From Laspinema palackyanum D2a (lineage in GTDB: Bacteria > Cyanobacteriota > Cyanobacteriia > Cyanobacteriales > Laspinemataceae), in NCBI GenBank assembly GCA_025370845.1, contig JAMXFF010000024.1, positions 54,497-116,372 on the forward strand: a DNA stretch of 61,876 nucleotides, given 5' to 3'. The translations under genes were made by a program, and so were the position numbers. Positions 10,211 to 20,518 of the stretch are shown here, piece after piece. Within the stretch, counting starts at the first letter, position 1. Each line of letters starts with the position of its first letter. The notes under the pieces are model-generated. The model was not told where the DNA came from. It made no database searches and saw only the letters and a list, made by a program, of their open reading frames with translations.

Positions 10211-10232
10211 GACGGGGATTTTAGTCCCCGTC
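10211..10232. repeat. Hairpin after the giant gene
   Basis: GACGGGGA pairs perfectly with TCCCCGTC over a six-base loop. It lies just beyond the stop of the giant minus-strand gene and before the TIGR03032-like gene. No T-run on either side, so it could be a processing or stabilising hairpin, or a weak terminator. Confidence 0.6.
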
Positions 10233-10263
10233 GGCTGTTGCTGGTGCAAAATCTCAGGAAGAA

Positions 10264-13200
10264 CTAACTAATCACCGGAGTAATATCCGTATCTACCCAC
10301 AACAGCGCACCATCCAGACTGTAAGTGTTGTAACTGTTCGTCCCAAAAACAGTTGTGCCACCAGCGACCCAGCCGCCCGTCGCACTCACCGAGTTTCCTG
10401 CTACCCCATCAACGATTAACCGAGTCAACCCGCCAGAGGTAACATCAGACAGCGCCTTCACATCAAAATGACTCAACCTTAACCCATTGTTATTGCCATT
10501 AAGATTGATAACTTCAATCCCGGATAACTTATTATTAGCAATGGCGGTTAAATCCAGATTGAACGCCCCATCCAACCGCAGGGTATCGGTTCCGCGACCC
10601 CCTTTAATGCGCTTAAATCCCGCATCGCCAATCCCAATTAAATCGTCTCCGATGCCACCATAAAGCACATCAGCAGCGCCAGCGCCGATGAGGGTATCGT
10701 CTCCCTGCGCCCCCACCAACAGATCAGCCGCACCAGTTCCCGCCAACCATTCCGAGTTCGTCCCCCCCTGCTGGGTGACAGCGTTGGTGAAATTGCCACC
10801 CCAGATGATGTAGGATTCTCCGGCACCGCCGTTAGCACCGGGTGCCCCGACAATCGCATCATCGAAGCCATCACCATTCATATCTCCGGCACTGCTGACT
10901 GAGATACCAGAGTAGTAATCCGCCTCAATACCATTGATGATGAAACCTCCAGTCCCAGCAGCTATGTCACTCAAATTCACCGCAGTGCTATCGGTCTTGC
11001 CAAATATCACGTATGATTCCCCTGCCTCGGTATTACCCCCAGGGTCGGCATAGGGTGCGCCGACAATCAGATCGTCCAAGCCATCACCATTCATGTCTCC
11101 GGCACTGCTGACTGAGAAACCAGCCTCGTCATTCGCATCAATGCCATTGATAATGAAACCTCCAGTCCCAGCGGCTACATCACTTAAATTCACAGCGGTG
11201 CCATCGGTCTTACCAAATACCACGTATGATTCCCCGGCCTCGGCGTTACCCCCCGGGTCGGCATCCACTGCCCCGACAATCACATCGTCCAAACCATCGC
11301 CATTGACGTCTCCGGCATTGCTGACTGAGCGACCAGAGTTGTCATTCGCATCAATGCCATTAATGATGAACCCTCCCGTCCCCGCAGCTACTGCACTCAA
11401 ATCAACGGCAGTGCCATCGGTCTTACCAAACACCACGTATGATTCCCCTGCCCCGACGTTACCCCCAGGGTCGGGATGGGGTGCGCCGACAATCAGATCG
11501 TCTAAGCCATCGCCATTCACATCTCCGGCATTGCTGACGGAGGTACCAGACTGGTCATTCGCATCAATGCCATTGATAATGAATCCTCCAGTCCCCGCAG
11601 TGACATCACTCAAATTCACCGCAGTGTTATCGGCCTTGCCAAACACCACGTATGATTCCCCCGCCAAGCTGTTACCCCCGGGGTTGCCACCCCATGCCCC
11701 GACAATCACATCGTCCAAACCATCGCCATTGACGTCTCCGGCATTGCTGACTGAGCGACCCGAGGTGTCGGCCTCATCAATGCCATTCATGATAAATCCC
11801 CCAGTCCCGGCAGCGACATCACTCAAATTCACCGCAGTGCTATCGGCCTTGCCAAACACCACGTAGGATTTCCCGGAACTTAAGTTATTCCCGATGGTGG
11901 CATAGGGTGCGCCGACAATTAGATCATCCAAGCCATCGCCATTGACGTCCCCCGCACTGCTGACTGAGAAACCAGAGCGGTTATTCATATCAGTGCCATT
12001 GATGATGAACCCTCCAGTCCCGGCAGCAACATCACTCAAATTCACCGCAGTGCCATCGGCTTTGCCAAACACCACGTATGATTCCCCGGCCTGGGTATTA
12101 CCCCCGGGGTTGGCAAGGGGTGCACTGACAATTAGATCGTCCAAGCCATCGCCATTGACATCCCCCGCACTGCTGACTGAGAAACCAGCCACATCCTCTG
12201 CATCAATGCCGCTATTTCCAAAACCACCGATACCTGCCATCACATTACTCAGTTGGATTCCGCCCGGTGGCAGGGGGATGGTGGCCCGATCGCTGGCAAT
12301 ATCGTCTTCTGTAGGGATGAAGTTATTCGCCGTGGAATCGGGGTCCGGCTGATCTACGGCGGTGACTTGGGCGGTATTGGCGATCGTGCCGTAACTCTGC
12401 ACAATGCCACTAATGGTGAGGGTTGCATTACCTGCACTAGCTAAATTCGGCAGCGTCCAAATCCCGGTATTCGCGTCGTAGCTGCCGCTAGAAGGAGTTG
12501 CCGTTATTCCATTCATTCCCCCAGGCAAAATATTGGTAACGGCGATGTTTGTCGCTCCCGCAGGGCCATTATTAATCAGTGCCACCGTAAAGGTGAGGGT
12601 TTCCCCGATCGCCGGTGTGGTGTTGCTAACAGTATTGGTTAACTGCAAGTCCGCATCGGTATTCAGGGTGAGGGTGGTTGTGGCAATGGGACTCTGTACG
12701 GTACCATCATTCACCACCAACTGAATGCTGCGCGGAGTCGTGTTGGGCAGAGAATTGGTGTTATTGTAAGTAACGCTTCGCAGCACTTGCTGGTAGTTCG
12801 CCACCGTATCCGTCCCACTCAGGGTTAAAATTCCGCTCACCGAATTGTAACTGGCGGTAATATTCGTGCCTGTAGTCGTTGCCCCTAGGGATTCCGCACC
12901 GCCATCAAGCAGGTTGGTAATGGTTGCGGTAGCCGAACTTAACGAGGGATTATTAACATCGGTGACGGTTAAACTGCTGCTGTCTACCACTGCCACTGCA
13001 CCCATCCCGGCGTTGAATGTCGCCCCATAATCAATGCCTGCTGCACCGCCATTCAGATCCAGTGCGGGCGGCGTATTCGGGCCAATATTCAGGGTGGTGG
13101 TGGCAACGGGACTAGATGTGCTGCCATCGTTGACGGTAAACTCGATGGTCCGAGCCAAGGGATTGGGTGAGACGGCGGTATTGTTATAGGTGAGGCTTCG

Positions 13201-14919
13201 CAGCACCTGCTGATAGTTAGCCCGGGTATCGGTGCCACTGAGGGTGAGGATGCCATTGCTATAACTGGCGGTGATATTGCCGACGGTGGTGGCACTGAGC
13301 ACTTCATTGGCACCGTCGAGTAAATTGCTAATGGTAATGGTGGCACCCGACATTTCAGTGCTATCAACATCGGTCAAAGTGAGGGCAATTGGGTCTACAA
13401 TGGGGACTGTCCCAGAATTGCTGATAAAGTTAGTGGAAAAGTTAATATTCCCATTCGGGTCATCGGCAGTGCCATCTAGGTCTAAAATCGGGGGTTCCGG
13501 GGTATCATTAAGGGTGATGATTAAATCTTTAACAAAGGTCAACCCTCCAGAATCCGTGCTTTGTACGGTAATGATATGGCTGGTGGCTGTCTCATAGTCT
13601 AATAAGGTGCGATCAGTGACGATTAGGCGATCGCCTTCAATGCCAAAGCGTCCTCCAGCAGTGTTGATTAAGCTATAAGTGTGGGTATCTCCGCCATCGG
13701 GGTCAACGGGGGTTAAATTTCCCAAAACTGTCCCATTCGGGCTATTTTCATCAATACTGCTTTGAGAAAGGGTGATATCCGTGGGGGGTTCGTTAACATC
13801 GGTGAGGCTAATGGTAAACGGTTTATCAAAAGTATTCCCTGCGGAGTCACGGGTTTGGACGATAATCCCATGACTCGCCGTCGTTTCAAAATCGAGTAAG
13901 GTGCCGTTACCCACTGCTAATTGATTGCCACTGAGGGTAAACCGTCCCCCCGCGTTATCGATTAAGGTATAAGTATGGGTATCTCCAGCATCACCATCTA
14001 CCGTGGATAATCCCGCAATAATTGCGCCGTTGGCACTGTTTTCGGCAATGCTGCTATTGGAGAGAATAATGTTAGTCGGGGACTGATTTCCCGGTAGAGT
14101 ATCGTCCGGTTGATTTCCCGGTAGAGTATCGTCCGGTTGATTTCCTGGTAGAGTATCGTCCGGTTGATTTCCTGGTAGGGTATCGTCCGGTTGATTTCCC
14201 GGTAGGGTTATAGGGGGTCTTGCAGGCGGGGTTATCGGTGAAATTCCCGGTGAGGGACTGGCAAAGGTGATTAACGGGGGTTCTGTTGCTGCTTCTGCGG
14301 GTACGGCTGTTGGGATGTCCTCAGTCGCCTCTTGCACCAAACTAGGGGTTGCCACATTCAGCAAAATTACTAAATATCGCCCAGTATTCCGGTCCTGGAT
14401 AATCGTATCGTTGGCATAAAATCCCGTGCCTTGAAAAATATTTAACCCTTCAAAGGTGAGTCCCCCGGTGGGTTCGAGTTCATCTTCTAAGGGATTAAAA
14501 TCGGTAATAATCGCTGCTTCGGCTAAGGTATTTCCGCCTAGGGTGGGAAACAGAATAAAGGTATCTTTATCCTTGCCTCCGGTGACGGTATCTGCACCCG
14601 ATTCCAGATAAAAGGTGTCGAATCCCGCATCTCCAAACAGGCGATCGCCTCCCAATCCTCCAATTAAAACATCCTCCCCTTGTCCACCATAGAGGATATC
14701 ATTGCCATCCCCGCCATCAAAGACATCATCACCTTGACTGCCTGCAAGTAAGTCATTGCCATTCCCCCCACTTAGACTATCATTTCCTTCATCCCCGTAG
14801 AGAATATCATCCCCATCTGTACCCGTGAGGACATCATTGCCTTGCCATCCATAAATAAAATTGTTGCCCTGAGTTCCGAGCAAGGTATCATCGAACGGTG
14901 TGCCTTGAATGACTGCCAT
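10264..14919 (-). CDS. Giant RTX/cadherin/FG-GAP surface or secreted protein
   Basis: 1551 residues. Order: calcium-binding RTX nonapeptides GGxGxDxxx (about 10-110); a DTFYLESGADTVTGG block (to about 200); a Pro/Thr linker with four LPGNQPDDT repeats (about 240-285); two cadherin-like repeats (about 285-475); two Ig-like repeats sharing FNAG/NLLDGA motifs (about 480-755); a DUF11-like domain (about 760-870); seven FG-GAP repeats with SVSSAGDVNGDGLDDLIVGAP (about 905-1385), enough for a seven-bladed integrin-type propeller; and a short RTX tract and unique C-terminus. There is no signal peptide. With RTX motifs this suggests type I secretion, although no transporter is in the window. Probably calcium-dependent adhesion or S-layer-like. 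The MAVIQGTPFDD start is supported by its copy in the pseudogene at 8720. Confidence 0.88.
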   Translation of the reverse strand: MAVIQGTPFDDTLLGTQGNNFIYGWQGNDVLTGTDGDDILYGDEGNDSLSGGNGNDLLAGSQGDDVFDGGDGNDILYGGQGEDVLIGGLGGDRLFGDAGFDTFYLESGADTVTGGKDKDTFILFPTLGGNTLAEAAIITDFNPLEDELEPTGGLTFEGLNIFQGTGFYANDTIIQDRNTGRYLVILLNVATPSLVQEATEDIPTAVPAEAATEPPLITFASPSPGISPITPPARPPITLPGNQPDDTLPGNQPDDTLPGNQPDDTLPGNQPDDTLPGNQSPTNIILSNSSIAENSANGAIIAGLSTVDGDAGDTHTYTLIDNAGGRFTLSGNQLAVGNGTLLDFETTASHGIIVQTRDSAGNTFDKPFTISLTDVNEPPTDITLSQSSIDENSPNGTVLGNLTPVDPDGGDTHTYSLINTAGGRFGIEGDRLIVTDRTLLDYETATSHIITVQSTDSGGLTFVKDLIITLNDTPEPPILDLDGTADDPNGNINFSTNFISNSGTVPIVDPIALTLTDVDSTEMSGATITISNLLDGANEVLSATTVGNITASYSNGILTLSGTDTRANYQQVLRSLTYNNTAVSPNPLARTIEFTVNDGSTSSPVATTTLNIGPNTPPALDLNGGAAGIDYGATFNAGMGAVAVVDSSSLTVTDVNNPSLSSATATITNLLDGGAESLGATTTGTNITASYNSVSGILTLSGTDTVANYQQVLRSVTYNNTNSLPNTTPRSIQLVVNDGTVQSPIATTTLTLNTDADLQLTNTVSNTTPAIGETLTFTVALINNGPAGATNIAVTNILPGGMNGITATPSSGSYDANTGIWTLPNLASAGNATLTISGIVQSYGTIANTAQVTAVDQPDPDSTANNFIPTEDDIASDRATIPLPPGGIQLSNVMAGIGGFGNSGIDAEDVAGFSVSSAGDVNGDGLDDLIVSAPLANPGGNTQAGESYVVFGKADGTAVNLSDVAAGTGGFIINGTDMNNRSGFSVSSAGDVNGDGLDDLIVGAPYATIGNNLSSGKSYVVFGKADSTAVNLSDVAAGTGGFIMNGIDEADTSGRSVSNAGDVNGDGLDDVIVGAWGGNPGGNSLAGESYVVFGKADNTAVNLSDVTAGTGGFIINGIDANDQSGTSVSNAGDVNGDGLDDLIVGAPHPDPGGNVGAGESYVVFGKTDGTAVDLSAVAAGTGGFIINGIDANDNSGRSVSNAGDVNGDGLDDVIVGAVDADPGGNAEAGESYVVFGKTDGTAVNLSDVAAGTGGFIINGIDANDEAGFSVSSAGDMNGDGLDDLIVGAPYADPGGNTEAGESYVIFGKTDSTAVNLSDIAAGTGGFIINGIEADYYSGISVSSAGDMNGDGFDDAIVGAPGANGGAGESYIIWGGNFTNAVTQQGGTNSEWLAGTGAADLLVGAQGDDTLIGAGAADVLYGGIGDDLIGIGDAGFKRIKGGRGTDTLRLDGAFNLDLTAIANNKLSGIEVINLNGNNNGLRLSHFDVKALSDVTSGGLTRLIVDGVAGNSVSATGGWVAGGTTVFGTNSYNTYSLDGALLWVDTDITPVIS
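10850..12250 (-). repeat. Seven tandem FG-GAP repeats, about 216-bp period
   Basis: Inside the giant gene, about 70-codon units repeat seven times with high DNA identity. The core coding AGDVNGDGLDD and the following VVFGKADGTAVNLSDV stretch are almost unchanged. Two outer copies read LIVSAPLA and AIVGAPGA and are the most divergent. Confidence 0.9.
14084..14207 (-). repeat. 27-bp tandem repeat coding LPGNQPDDT
   Basis: Four to five near-identical 27-bp units inside the giant gene encode a nine-residue LPGNQPDDT linker repeat. The last unit changes to LPGNQSPTN. Likely a flexible spacer that can change length by slippage. Confidence 0.9.
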
Positions 14920-15571
14920 AATTGGTTAGTTCTCCTAGCTAGAACAAAGCGTTTTAAAGATAGTTTTTGGGCGGGTGTCCTGGTCCCCACCGAACAGAGT
15001 CCCGAAGGAATTCCCGAAAGAGAGAAGTAGCTACAAGACGACTCCAAATTCACCCTTGTTTGGTTCTGCCCTCTGGGACGAATAAATGTCACCTCTTGTT
15101 CATAAATCTTAAAAAAATAGGATTAAGCAATGGAGAGACTCCTTTTTGTCTCAAAAAGTTTCTGCTTGACAGATGAAACCAAATCGGCTTGAATAAATTT
15201 GAATTCAAGCCGATTTGCTGGAATGCCCAATCTCATTGAAGCGGCAGGCTATAGGGAATCCGTATAGCTTACCTGAGTTATTTAGGGCAAGAAAAAAACA
15301 AAAAGAGTCCGGTAAATCTAGACCAGAAAAGAGAAGGCTAACTTTCCTTCTTTTATTTTTACGATTAGGTTCCCAGATTTGAGACGATTTAACCCGGGTA
15401 AAGGCGCTTATAAAAGTTATAATCTAGTCATCCAAAAACTGTGTTTATGGACTCTGACTGTGCCAATATTTTTCTCGGGATAGGTAGAGATACTCTTTCG
15501 GTCCCCAGAAAAAACTTAGGGTATCAGCAGCTATAGTATTAGTTAAAAAGCGATCGCAAATTTTAGAGGGA
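14920..15571. other. Divergent intergenic region, giant gene / TPS-CHAT gene
   Basis: 650 bases between divergent genes. It holds a possible TTGACA (15166-15171) and the perfect inverted repeat at 15180-15217. Otherwise I see no gene or RNA. The stretch 15290-15400 is A/T-rich with short homopolymer runs. Confidence 0.5.
15180..15217. repeat. Perfect 15-bp inverted repeat, operator- or terminator-like
   Basis: CAAATCGGCTTGAAT, an eight-base AT loop, then the exact complement. It lies nine bases after a TTGACA box and would overlap the -10 region of that putative promoter, so it could be a repressor site. No T-run follows, which argues against a simple terminator. Confidence 0.6.
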
Positions 15572-18500
15572 ATGGCGGCAATGGATCAGACAACGGTGAC
15601 CCCCCCCAACTCAGGGAAATTATCCCCAAAAGCACTCTCCCTAGGGCTTTTGATACTACCCTGGGCGGTGTTCTTCTCGGCTTTGAGCGCCCAATCTCAA
15701 CCGATTGTCCCGGCAACGGATGGGACGGGGACCCTGGTTACGCCGGAGGGAACCCGTTATGATATCACTGGGGGTCAGCGGTCCTCCGATGGACGGAATC
15801 TGTTCCATAGTTTTACGGAATTTGGGCTGAATCCCGCTGAAATTGCTAATTTTATTTCTAATCCCGAAATTGTCAATATTTTAGGCCGAATTAATGGCGG
15901 CAATGCTTCTTATATTAATGGACTAATTCAGGTAACTGGCGGTGCATCCCATCTCTATTTAATGAATCCTGCCGGGATGGTTTTTGGACCGAATGCCAGT
16001 CTGAATGTCCCCGGTTCGTTTCTAGCAACAACGGCAACGGGGATGGGATTTGATGACGGATGGTTTAATGCAGTGGGAGGAAATAATTATGCGGATTTAG
16101 TGGGAACTCCTAGTGCCTTAGTTTTTGAGACGTTGCAGCCCGGGGTTATTATTAATTCCGGGAATTTAACTGTGGCATCGGGGCAAAATTTAACTCTGAT
16201 TGGGGGAACAATTTTGAATCAGGGGGCAGTTGCTTCACCCCAGGGAAGCATTACAATGGCGACGGTTCCCGGTTCGAGTTGGGTGCGCTTGTTTCAACCG
16301 AATCATCTCCTGAGTTTGGACATTTCTGCGCCCTTTCCGATCGCACCGATCGCTTTACCCGCCTTACTCACGGGGGGGAATTCTTCCCATGTAACGGATG
16401 TTCGCATCAACCCCGATGGAACGGTGGAATTAATCGGTTCTGGACTGGGAATCGCATCGGGAGATGTGGCAATGAGTCAATCTCACTTATCTGGAAAAAC
16501 GGTTTCCTTGTCTGCTCACCAAACCCTCACTTTAGGAGAAACAACCTTACAAACCACCGAGGATATACAGTTGCGGGCTGGGGATACGGTGCGGGTGCGA
16601 GATAGCCTGGACCGGCCATTTTTGGCGGATGCGGGGGGGAATTTGACCTTGCGAGGCGATCGCGCCATTGATATCTTAGCCTTGGATTCTATCGCTACAG
16701 TGGATCAGGTGAAGTTTCAATTTGAACCCTTTCGCGCCGGGGGTGATATCACCTTGGTGAGTGATGGTCCGATTTCCGGAGATTCCCACTTTGCGGCAGG
16801 AGGAAATTTTGCGATTCGCACAGGTGCAGGAGAACCGGGAACCCTGATCAGTCTATTTGACCCGATTGTGACTTCCAATGGGGATGTGAGCTTTGGGGAC
16901 TATACTGGCGCTTCCCTGAAAGTGGAGGCCGGGGGGAGCATTATCGGGGTGAGTATTAATATCACTCAACCGGACACCACTCTGACGGGTTCCGATCCGG
17001 ATATCCCCATTCTCACTAGCAGTCCCTCGGTGATTCTGCGCGCTGGGGAAGCAAGTCGGTTTAATGTCGCCAATGTTCCCCCAGATCAGGCGATCGCCGA
17101 TACAGTGTTTTCCGGGAGTGAGAGTGCCACCCGAGGCAGCATTACTGTTAACAATATTACCACTGCTGGAGGTCCGGCCATCCTCTCAGCGACTAGCGAT
17201 ATTATTACTGGAAATCTCATCACCAATGGGGGGGATATTTCAGTCCTGAGTCGCACTGGAAATATTATTACTGCCGGGGAAGTAGTCTCATTAGGAACAA
17301 CAGTTAATGGCAATATTAACCTGGATGCAGGCAATACCCTCACGGTGAGGATTGTCAACAGTGGCAATGGCAATATTACCCTAACAGGGAATGAAATTGA
17401 TTTGAATGGCACAGTTACCGGCACTGGAAATTTAACCCTACAACCGAGAAATCCCAACCAAAATATTGTTCTATCGGGTGGGAGTGATAGCGGAAATACA
17501 GTTTTGGATCTGACGGTGGCGGATTTAGCGGCCCTAGAGGATGGGTTTAATTCGATTATTATTGGGGCCGAAAATAGCACTGGATTGATTAGCATTGCGG
17601 GTGTTGTGGACTTCAGCGATCCGGTTACCCTGCGATCGCCCCAAGGACAAGGTGCGACGGATATCGCTGGAAATATCACCCTCTCGGATAATGCGACCCT
17701 GAATATCGATACCGCAGGCGCAACCTTGGTGAGTGCCGATGTCATTACGGAAGGAGAACTCAGCTTTGGAAATATCTTTTTAAATGCCGATGTTACCTTT
17801 TCCGGGAGTAATATCACCTTTAATGGCACGATCAATGGAGAACGCCAGTTGAATGTCAATTCGCCCTTGGGGACTGTGGCGGTGAACCAACCTGTGGGAA
17901 GTCAGGTTCCCCTCCGCAGTTTGGGCATTGTCGCAGATGTCTTAACTCTATCCAGCGACATTGTTACCCAAGGGAATATTATTTTGAGTAGTGCGGTGAT
18001 TCTCGGCAATGATATCCGCGTGAGTACCCTGACTCCGGGGAGTTTTATTACGTTTAATAATACTCTGAATAGTCGTGAAAATGCGACACAATCTCTCACT
18101 CTCAATACCCCGGGCCGTATTATCTTGGCGCGGGAAGTCGGGGGTGGGGAAGGGGGTGCATTAGGGGCGATCGCCATTGAGGAAACCACCGAAATTACCA
18201 CATCTGAGGCGATTACAGCCGATCGCCTGACGGTGAACAGTTCCGGAACGATCGCCCTGGAAGATGTGAACTTATTAGAGGCAAACGCCAATCCGACGAC
18301 CCCGCTTTTAGAACTGAATGCCACAGAGCAAATTACAGTCGGAAATGTCACCGCTAATCCGGCCCAAATCAGTCTCACCAGTACCAACAGTTTTGTCACC
18401 ATCGGGGATGTGACTTCACCGGGGGGAACCCTCCAAGTCACTGCGGGACGAGAAATTACTACCGGCATCCTGAATACCTCGACAACTGCGGGAACAGGAG

Positions 18501-20470
18501 GCGGAATTACCCTCACCAGTAACAACAGTCGCATTCTCACGGAAGAGATTAATACCTCCGGATTATTTGGCGGTGGCACTCTCACAATTTCTGCCTGTGA
18601 GTCTTGCCAAGGCATTGCTGGAGAACCCTTGGCACCGGGAATCCAAACGGGTACAATCGCCACCAATGCTACAGAACAATCAGCAGGGGATGTCACCTTA
18701 ACCGCACCCGGGGATATTCAAGTCCGTTCCATTAGCGCTGAGGGGAGTACCGGGGGAACTGCGGAAATTACCACCGGGCGATTTTTTCGGGCAACGGATA
18801 CCTTACTGGATGAAAATTCCCCCGATGCCAGCATTTCCACTGCCGGTTTAAGCGAAGAAGGGGAGGTAAAAATTAGTCATGGCAGTGCGATCGCCCAAGC
18901 GCCATTTATTATCGGTGATGCTCAACTTAATGGCACTCTAGCGGCGATTATGACGGATGGAAATAATATCATTGTACCCGTGCAATCCTTCCCATTTTCC
19001 TTTACTCAAGGGAATATTTCTTTGGTTTCTGCTGCGACAGAACCTTCAGTCATCCGCCCTCCGGCACCGATTCCTGAGTCTTCTCCCTCCCGAGAGTTGC
19101 CGGAAAATTTCTTACAAACTCAACTAGAAAAACCCCCAGAAGCGCAACCTCTGATTCAGATTGAAAATCGCCAACAAGATAGTCGAATTTTACCCGAGGA
19201 TCGCGTTGCAACCGCCCGATTAGCCCTCGATGATTTGCTAAATCAAGGGAACGAAAATCTCCGGGCCACCATTGAGCAAATTGAAGGACTCCGACAATCG
19301 GAATTTGAAACCTATTTCAAAGAAGATTTAGGGGTAGAATCCCTATCCTTTGAAGAAATTGTCCAAAAATTACGAACAATAGCCCAAGAAACCGGCACAA
19401 ATCCGGCGATTGTTTATGTTTTATCCCGGGGCGATCGCCTAGATTTAATCCTAGTTACCCCCAAGGGTCAACCCATTCACCGGATCATTCCCGAAGCCAA
19501 GCAAGAAGAATTATTATCCACGGCCCGCAATTTATTGGCCCAAGTTACGGACCTCAAACGATTAAATACTCAAACCTATTTACCTCCAGCACAACAACTG
19601 TATCGATGGCTGATTGCCCCACTTGCTTCAGAATTAGAAGGGCAAGAAATTGACACCATTGCTTTTTCAATGGACCCGGGATTACGAACCCTTCCTATTG
19701 CGGCTTTGCATGATGGAGAGCAATTTCTAGTCGAAAAATATCGCTTGGGCTTAATTCCCAGTGTGAACTTAACCGATACTCGCTATGAGGATATCCGGAA
19801 TTATCCTATTTTAGCAATGGGAGCCTCAACTTTTAGTACCTTACCCAATCTGCCCGCCGTTCCTTTAGAATTAGAAGCGATTATTCAGACTTTAGAGAAT
19901 GGCAAATCTTTTTTAAATGAAGAATTTACCTTGGAAAACCTCAAATTTCAGCGCGCATCTCAACCGTTTAGGTTAGTCCATCTGGCCACTCACGGGCAGT
20001 TTAATCCCGGAGACCCCAGTGAATCTTATATCCAGCTTTGGGACGGGCCCTTAAACTTACAGCAAATGCGGGATTTAGAATGGAACAATCCGCCGGTGGA
20101 TTTGTTGGTTTTAAGTGCCTGCCGCACGGCGATCGGGAGTTTAGAAGCGGAGTTAGGATTTGCGGGATTAGCGGTGCGAATTGGGGCAAAAACTGCCATC
20201 GCGAGTTTGACTTACGTCAGCGATGAAGGAACCTTAGCTTTGATGACAGAGTTTTATCAGAGTCTAAAAACCGCACCGATTAAAGCAGAGGCGCTGCGAC
20301 AGGCACAGATTGCCATGTTAGAAGGAAGAGTGCGCTTTGAAGGCGATCGCCTCTACTCTGAATCCGGAAATTTTTCCCTGCGTTCTGAGGGTATCAACGA
20401 CAATCAAACCCGGGATTTCAAACATCCCTATTTTTGGGCGGTGTTTACCCTGATTGGCAGCCCTTGGTAA
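15572..20470 (+). CDS. Two-partner-secretion (filamentous haemagglutinin-type) protein fused to a CHAT caspase-like protease
   Basis: 1632 residues. Seen: a cleavable signal (hydrophobic about 22-42, ending SAQSQP); a TPS haemagglutinin domain (about 45-290) with NGGNASYINGLIQV and NPAGMVFGPNASLNV motifs; a long Gly/Asn/Thr-rich right-handed beta-helix region (to about 1140); a Pro/Glu-rich linker (about 1150-1210); and a C-terminal CHAT domain (about 1320-1632) with His1474 in LVHLATHG and Cys1517 in LVLSACRT, the expected catalytic dyad. The protein should be exported through a TpsB-type Omp85 pore, though no TpsB gene is in the window. Protease substrate unknown. ATG at 15572, with another at 15581. 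Confidence 0.9.
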   Translation: MAAMDQTTVTPPNSGKLSPKALSLGLLILPWAVFFSALSAQSQPIVPATDGTGTLVTPEGTRYDITGGQRSSDGRNLFHSFTEFGLNPAEIANFISNPEIVNILGRINGGNASYINGLIQVTGGASHLYLMNPAGMVFGPNASLNVPGSFLATTATGMGFDDGWFNAVGGNNYADLVGTPSALVFETLQPGVIINSGNLTVASGQNLTLIGGTILNQGAVASPQGSITMATVPGSSWVRLFQPNHLLSLDISAPFPIAPIALPALLTGGNSSHVTDVRINPDGTVELIGSGLGIASGDVAMSQSHLSGKTVSLSAHQTLTLGETTLQTTEDIQLRAGDTVRVRDSLDRPFLADAGGNLTLRGDRAIDILALDSIATVDQVKFQFEPFRAGGDITLVSDGPISGDSHFAAGGNFAIRTGAGEPGTLISLFDPIVTSNGDVSFGDYTGASLKVEAGGSIIGVSINITQPDTTLTGSDPDIPILTSSPSVILRAGEASRFNVANVPPDQAIADTVFSGSESATRGSITVNNITTAGGPAILSATSDIITGNLITNGGDISVLSRTGNIITAGEVVSLGTTVNGNINLDAGNTLTVRIVNSGNGNITLTGNEIDLNGTVTGTGNLTLQPRNPNQNIVLSGGSDSGNTVLDLTVADLAALEDGFNSIIIGAENSTGLISIAGVVDFSDPVTLRSPQGQGATDIAGNITLSDNATLNIDTAGATLVSADVITEGELSFGNIFLNADVTFSGSNITFNGTINGERQLNVNSPLGTVAVNQPVGSQVPLRSLGIVADVLTLSSDIVTQGNIILSSAVILGNDIRVSTLTPGSFITFNNTLNSRENATQSLTLNTPGRIILAREVGGGEGGALGAIAIEETTEITTSEAITADRLTVNSSGTIALEDVNLLEANANPTTPLLELNATEQITVGNVTANPAQISLTSTNSFVTIGDVTSPGGTLQVTAGREITTGILNTSTTAGTGGGITLTSNNSRILTEEINTSGLFGGGTLTISACESCQGIAGEPLAPGIQTGTIATNATEQSAGDVTLTAPGDIQVRSISAEGSTGGTAEITTGRFFRATDTLLDENSPDASISTAGLSEEGEVKISHGSAIAQAPFIIGDAQLNGTLAAIMTDGNNIIVPVQSFPFSFTQGNISLVSAATEPSVIRPPAPIPESSPSRELPENFLQTQLEKPPEAQPLIQIENRQQDSRILPEDRVATARLALDDLLNQGNENLRATIEQIEGLRQSEFETYFKEDLGVESLSFEEIVQKLRTIAQETGTNPAIVYVLSRGDRLDLILVTPKGQPIHRIIPEAKQEELLSTARNLLAQVTDLKRLNTQTYLPPAQQLYRWLIAPLASELEGQEIDTIAFSMDPGLRTLPIAALHDGEQFLVEKYRLGLIPSVNLTDTRYEDIRNYPILAMGASTFSTLPNLPAVPLELEAIIQTLENGKSFLNEEFTLENLKFQRASQPFRLVHLATHGQFNPGDPSESYIQLWDGPLNLQQMRDLEWNNPPVDLLVLSACRTAIGSLEAELGFAGLAVRIGAKTAIASLTYVSDEGTLALMTEFYQSLKTAPIKAEALRQAQIAMLEGRVRFEGDRLYSESGNFSLRSEGINDNQTRDFKHPYFWAVFTLIGSPW

Positions 20471-20518
20471 TTCTGGATTACAATACAATGGCAATCAAAA
20501 ATTCACGGTTTTAAAACG

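Noticed and set aside
11093-12352. Long open frames antisense to the giant gene
   Set aside because: They mirror the repetitive FG-GAP codons and show the same period; the sense strand has a coherent domain order.
17086-18696. Antisense open frames in the TPS-CHAT gene
   Set aside because: By-product of codon bias in the beta-helix region; no family features.
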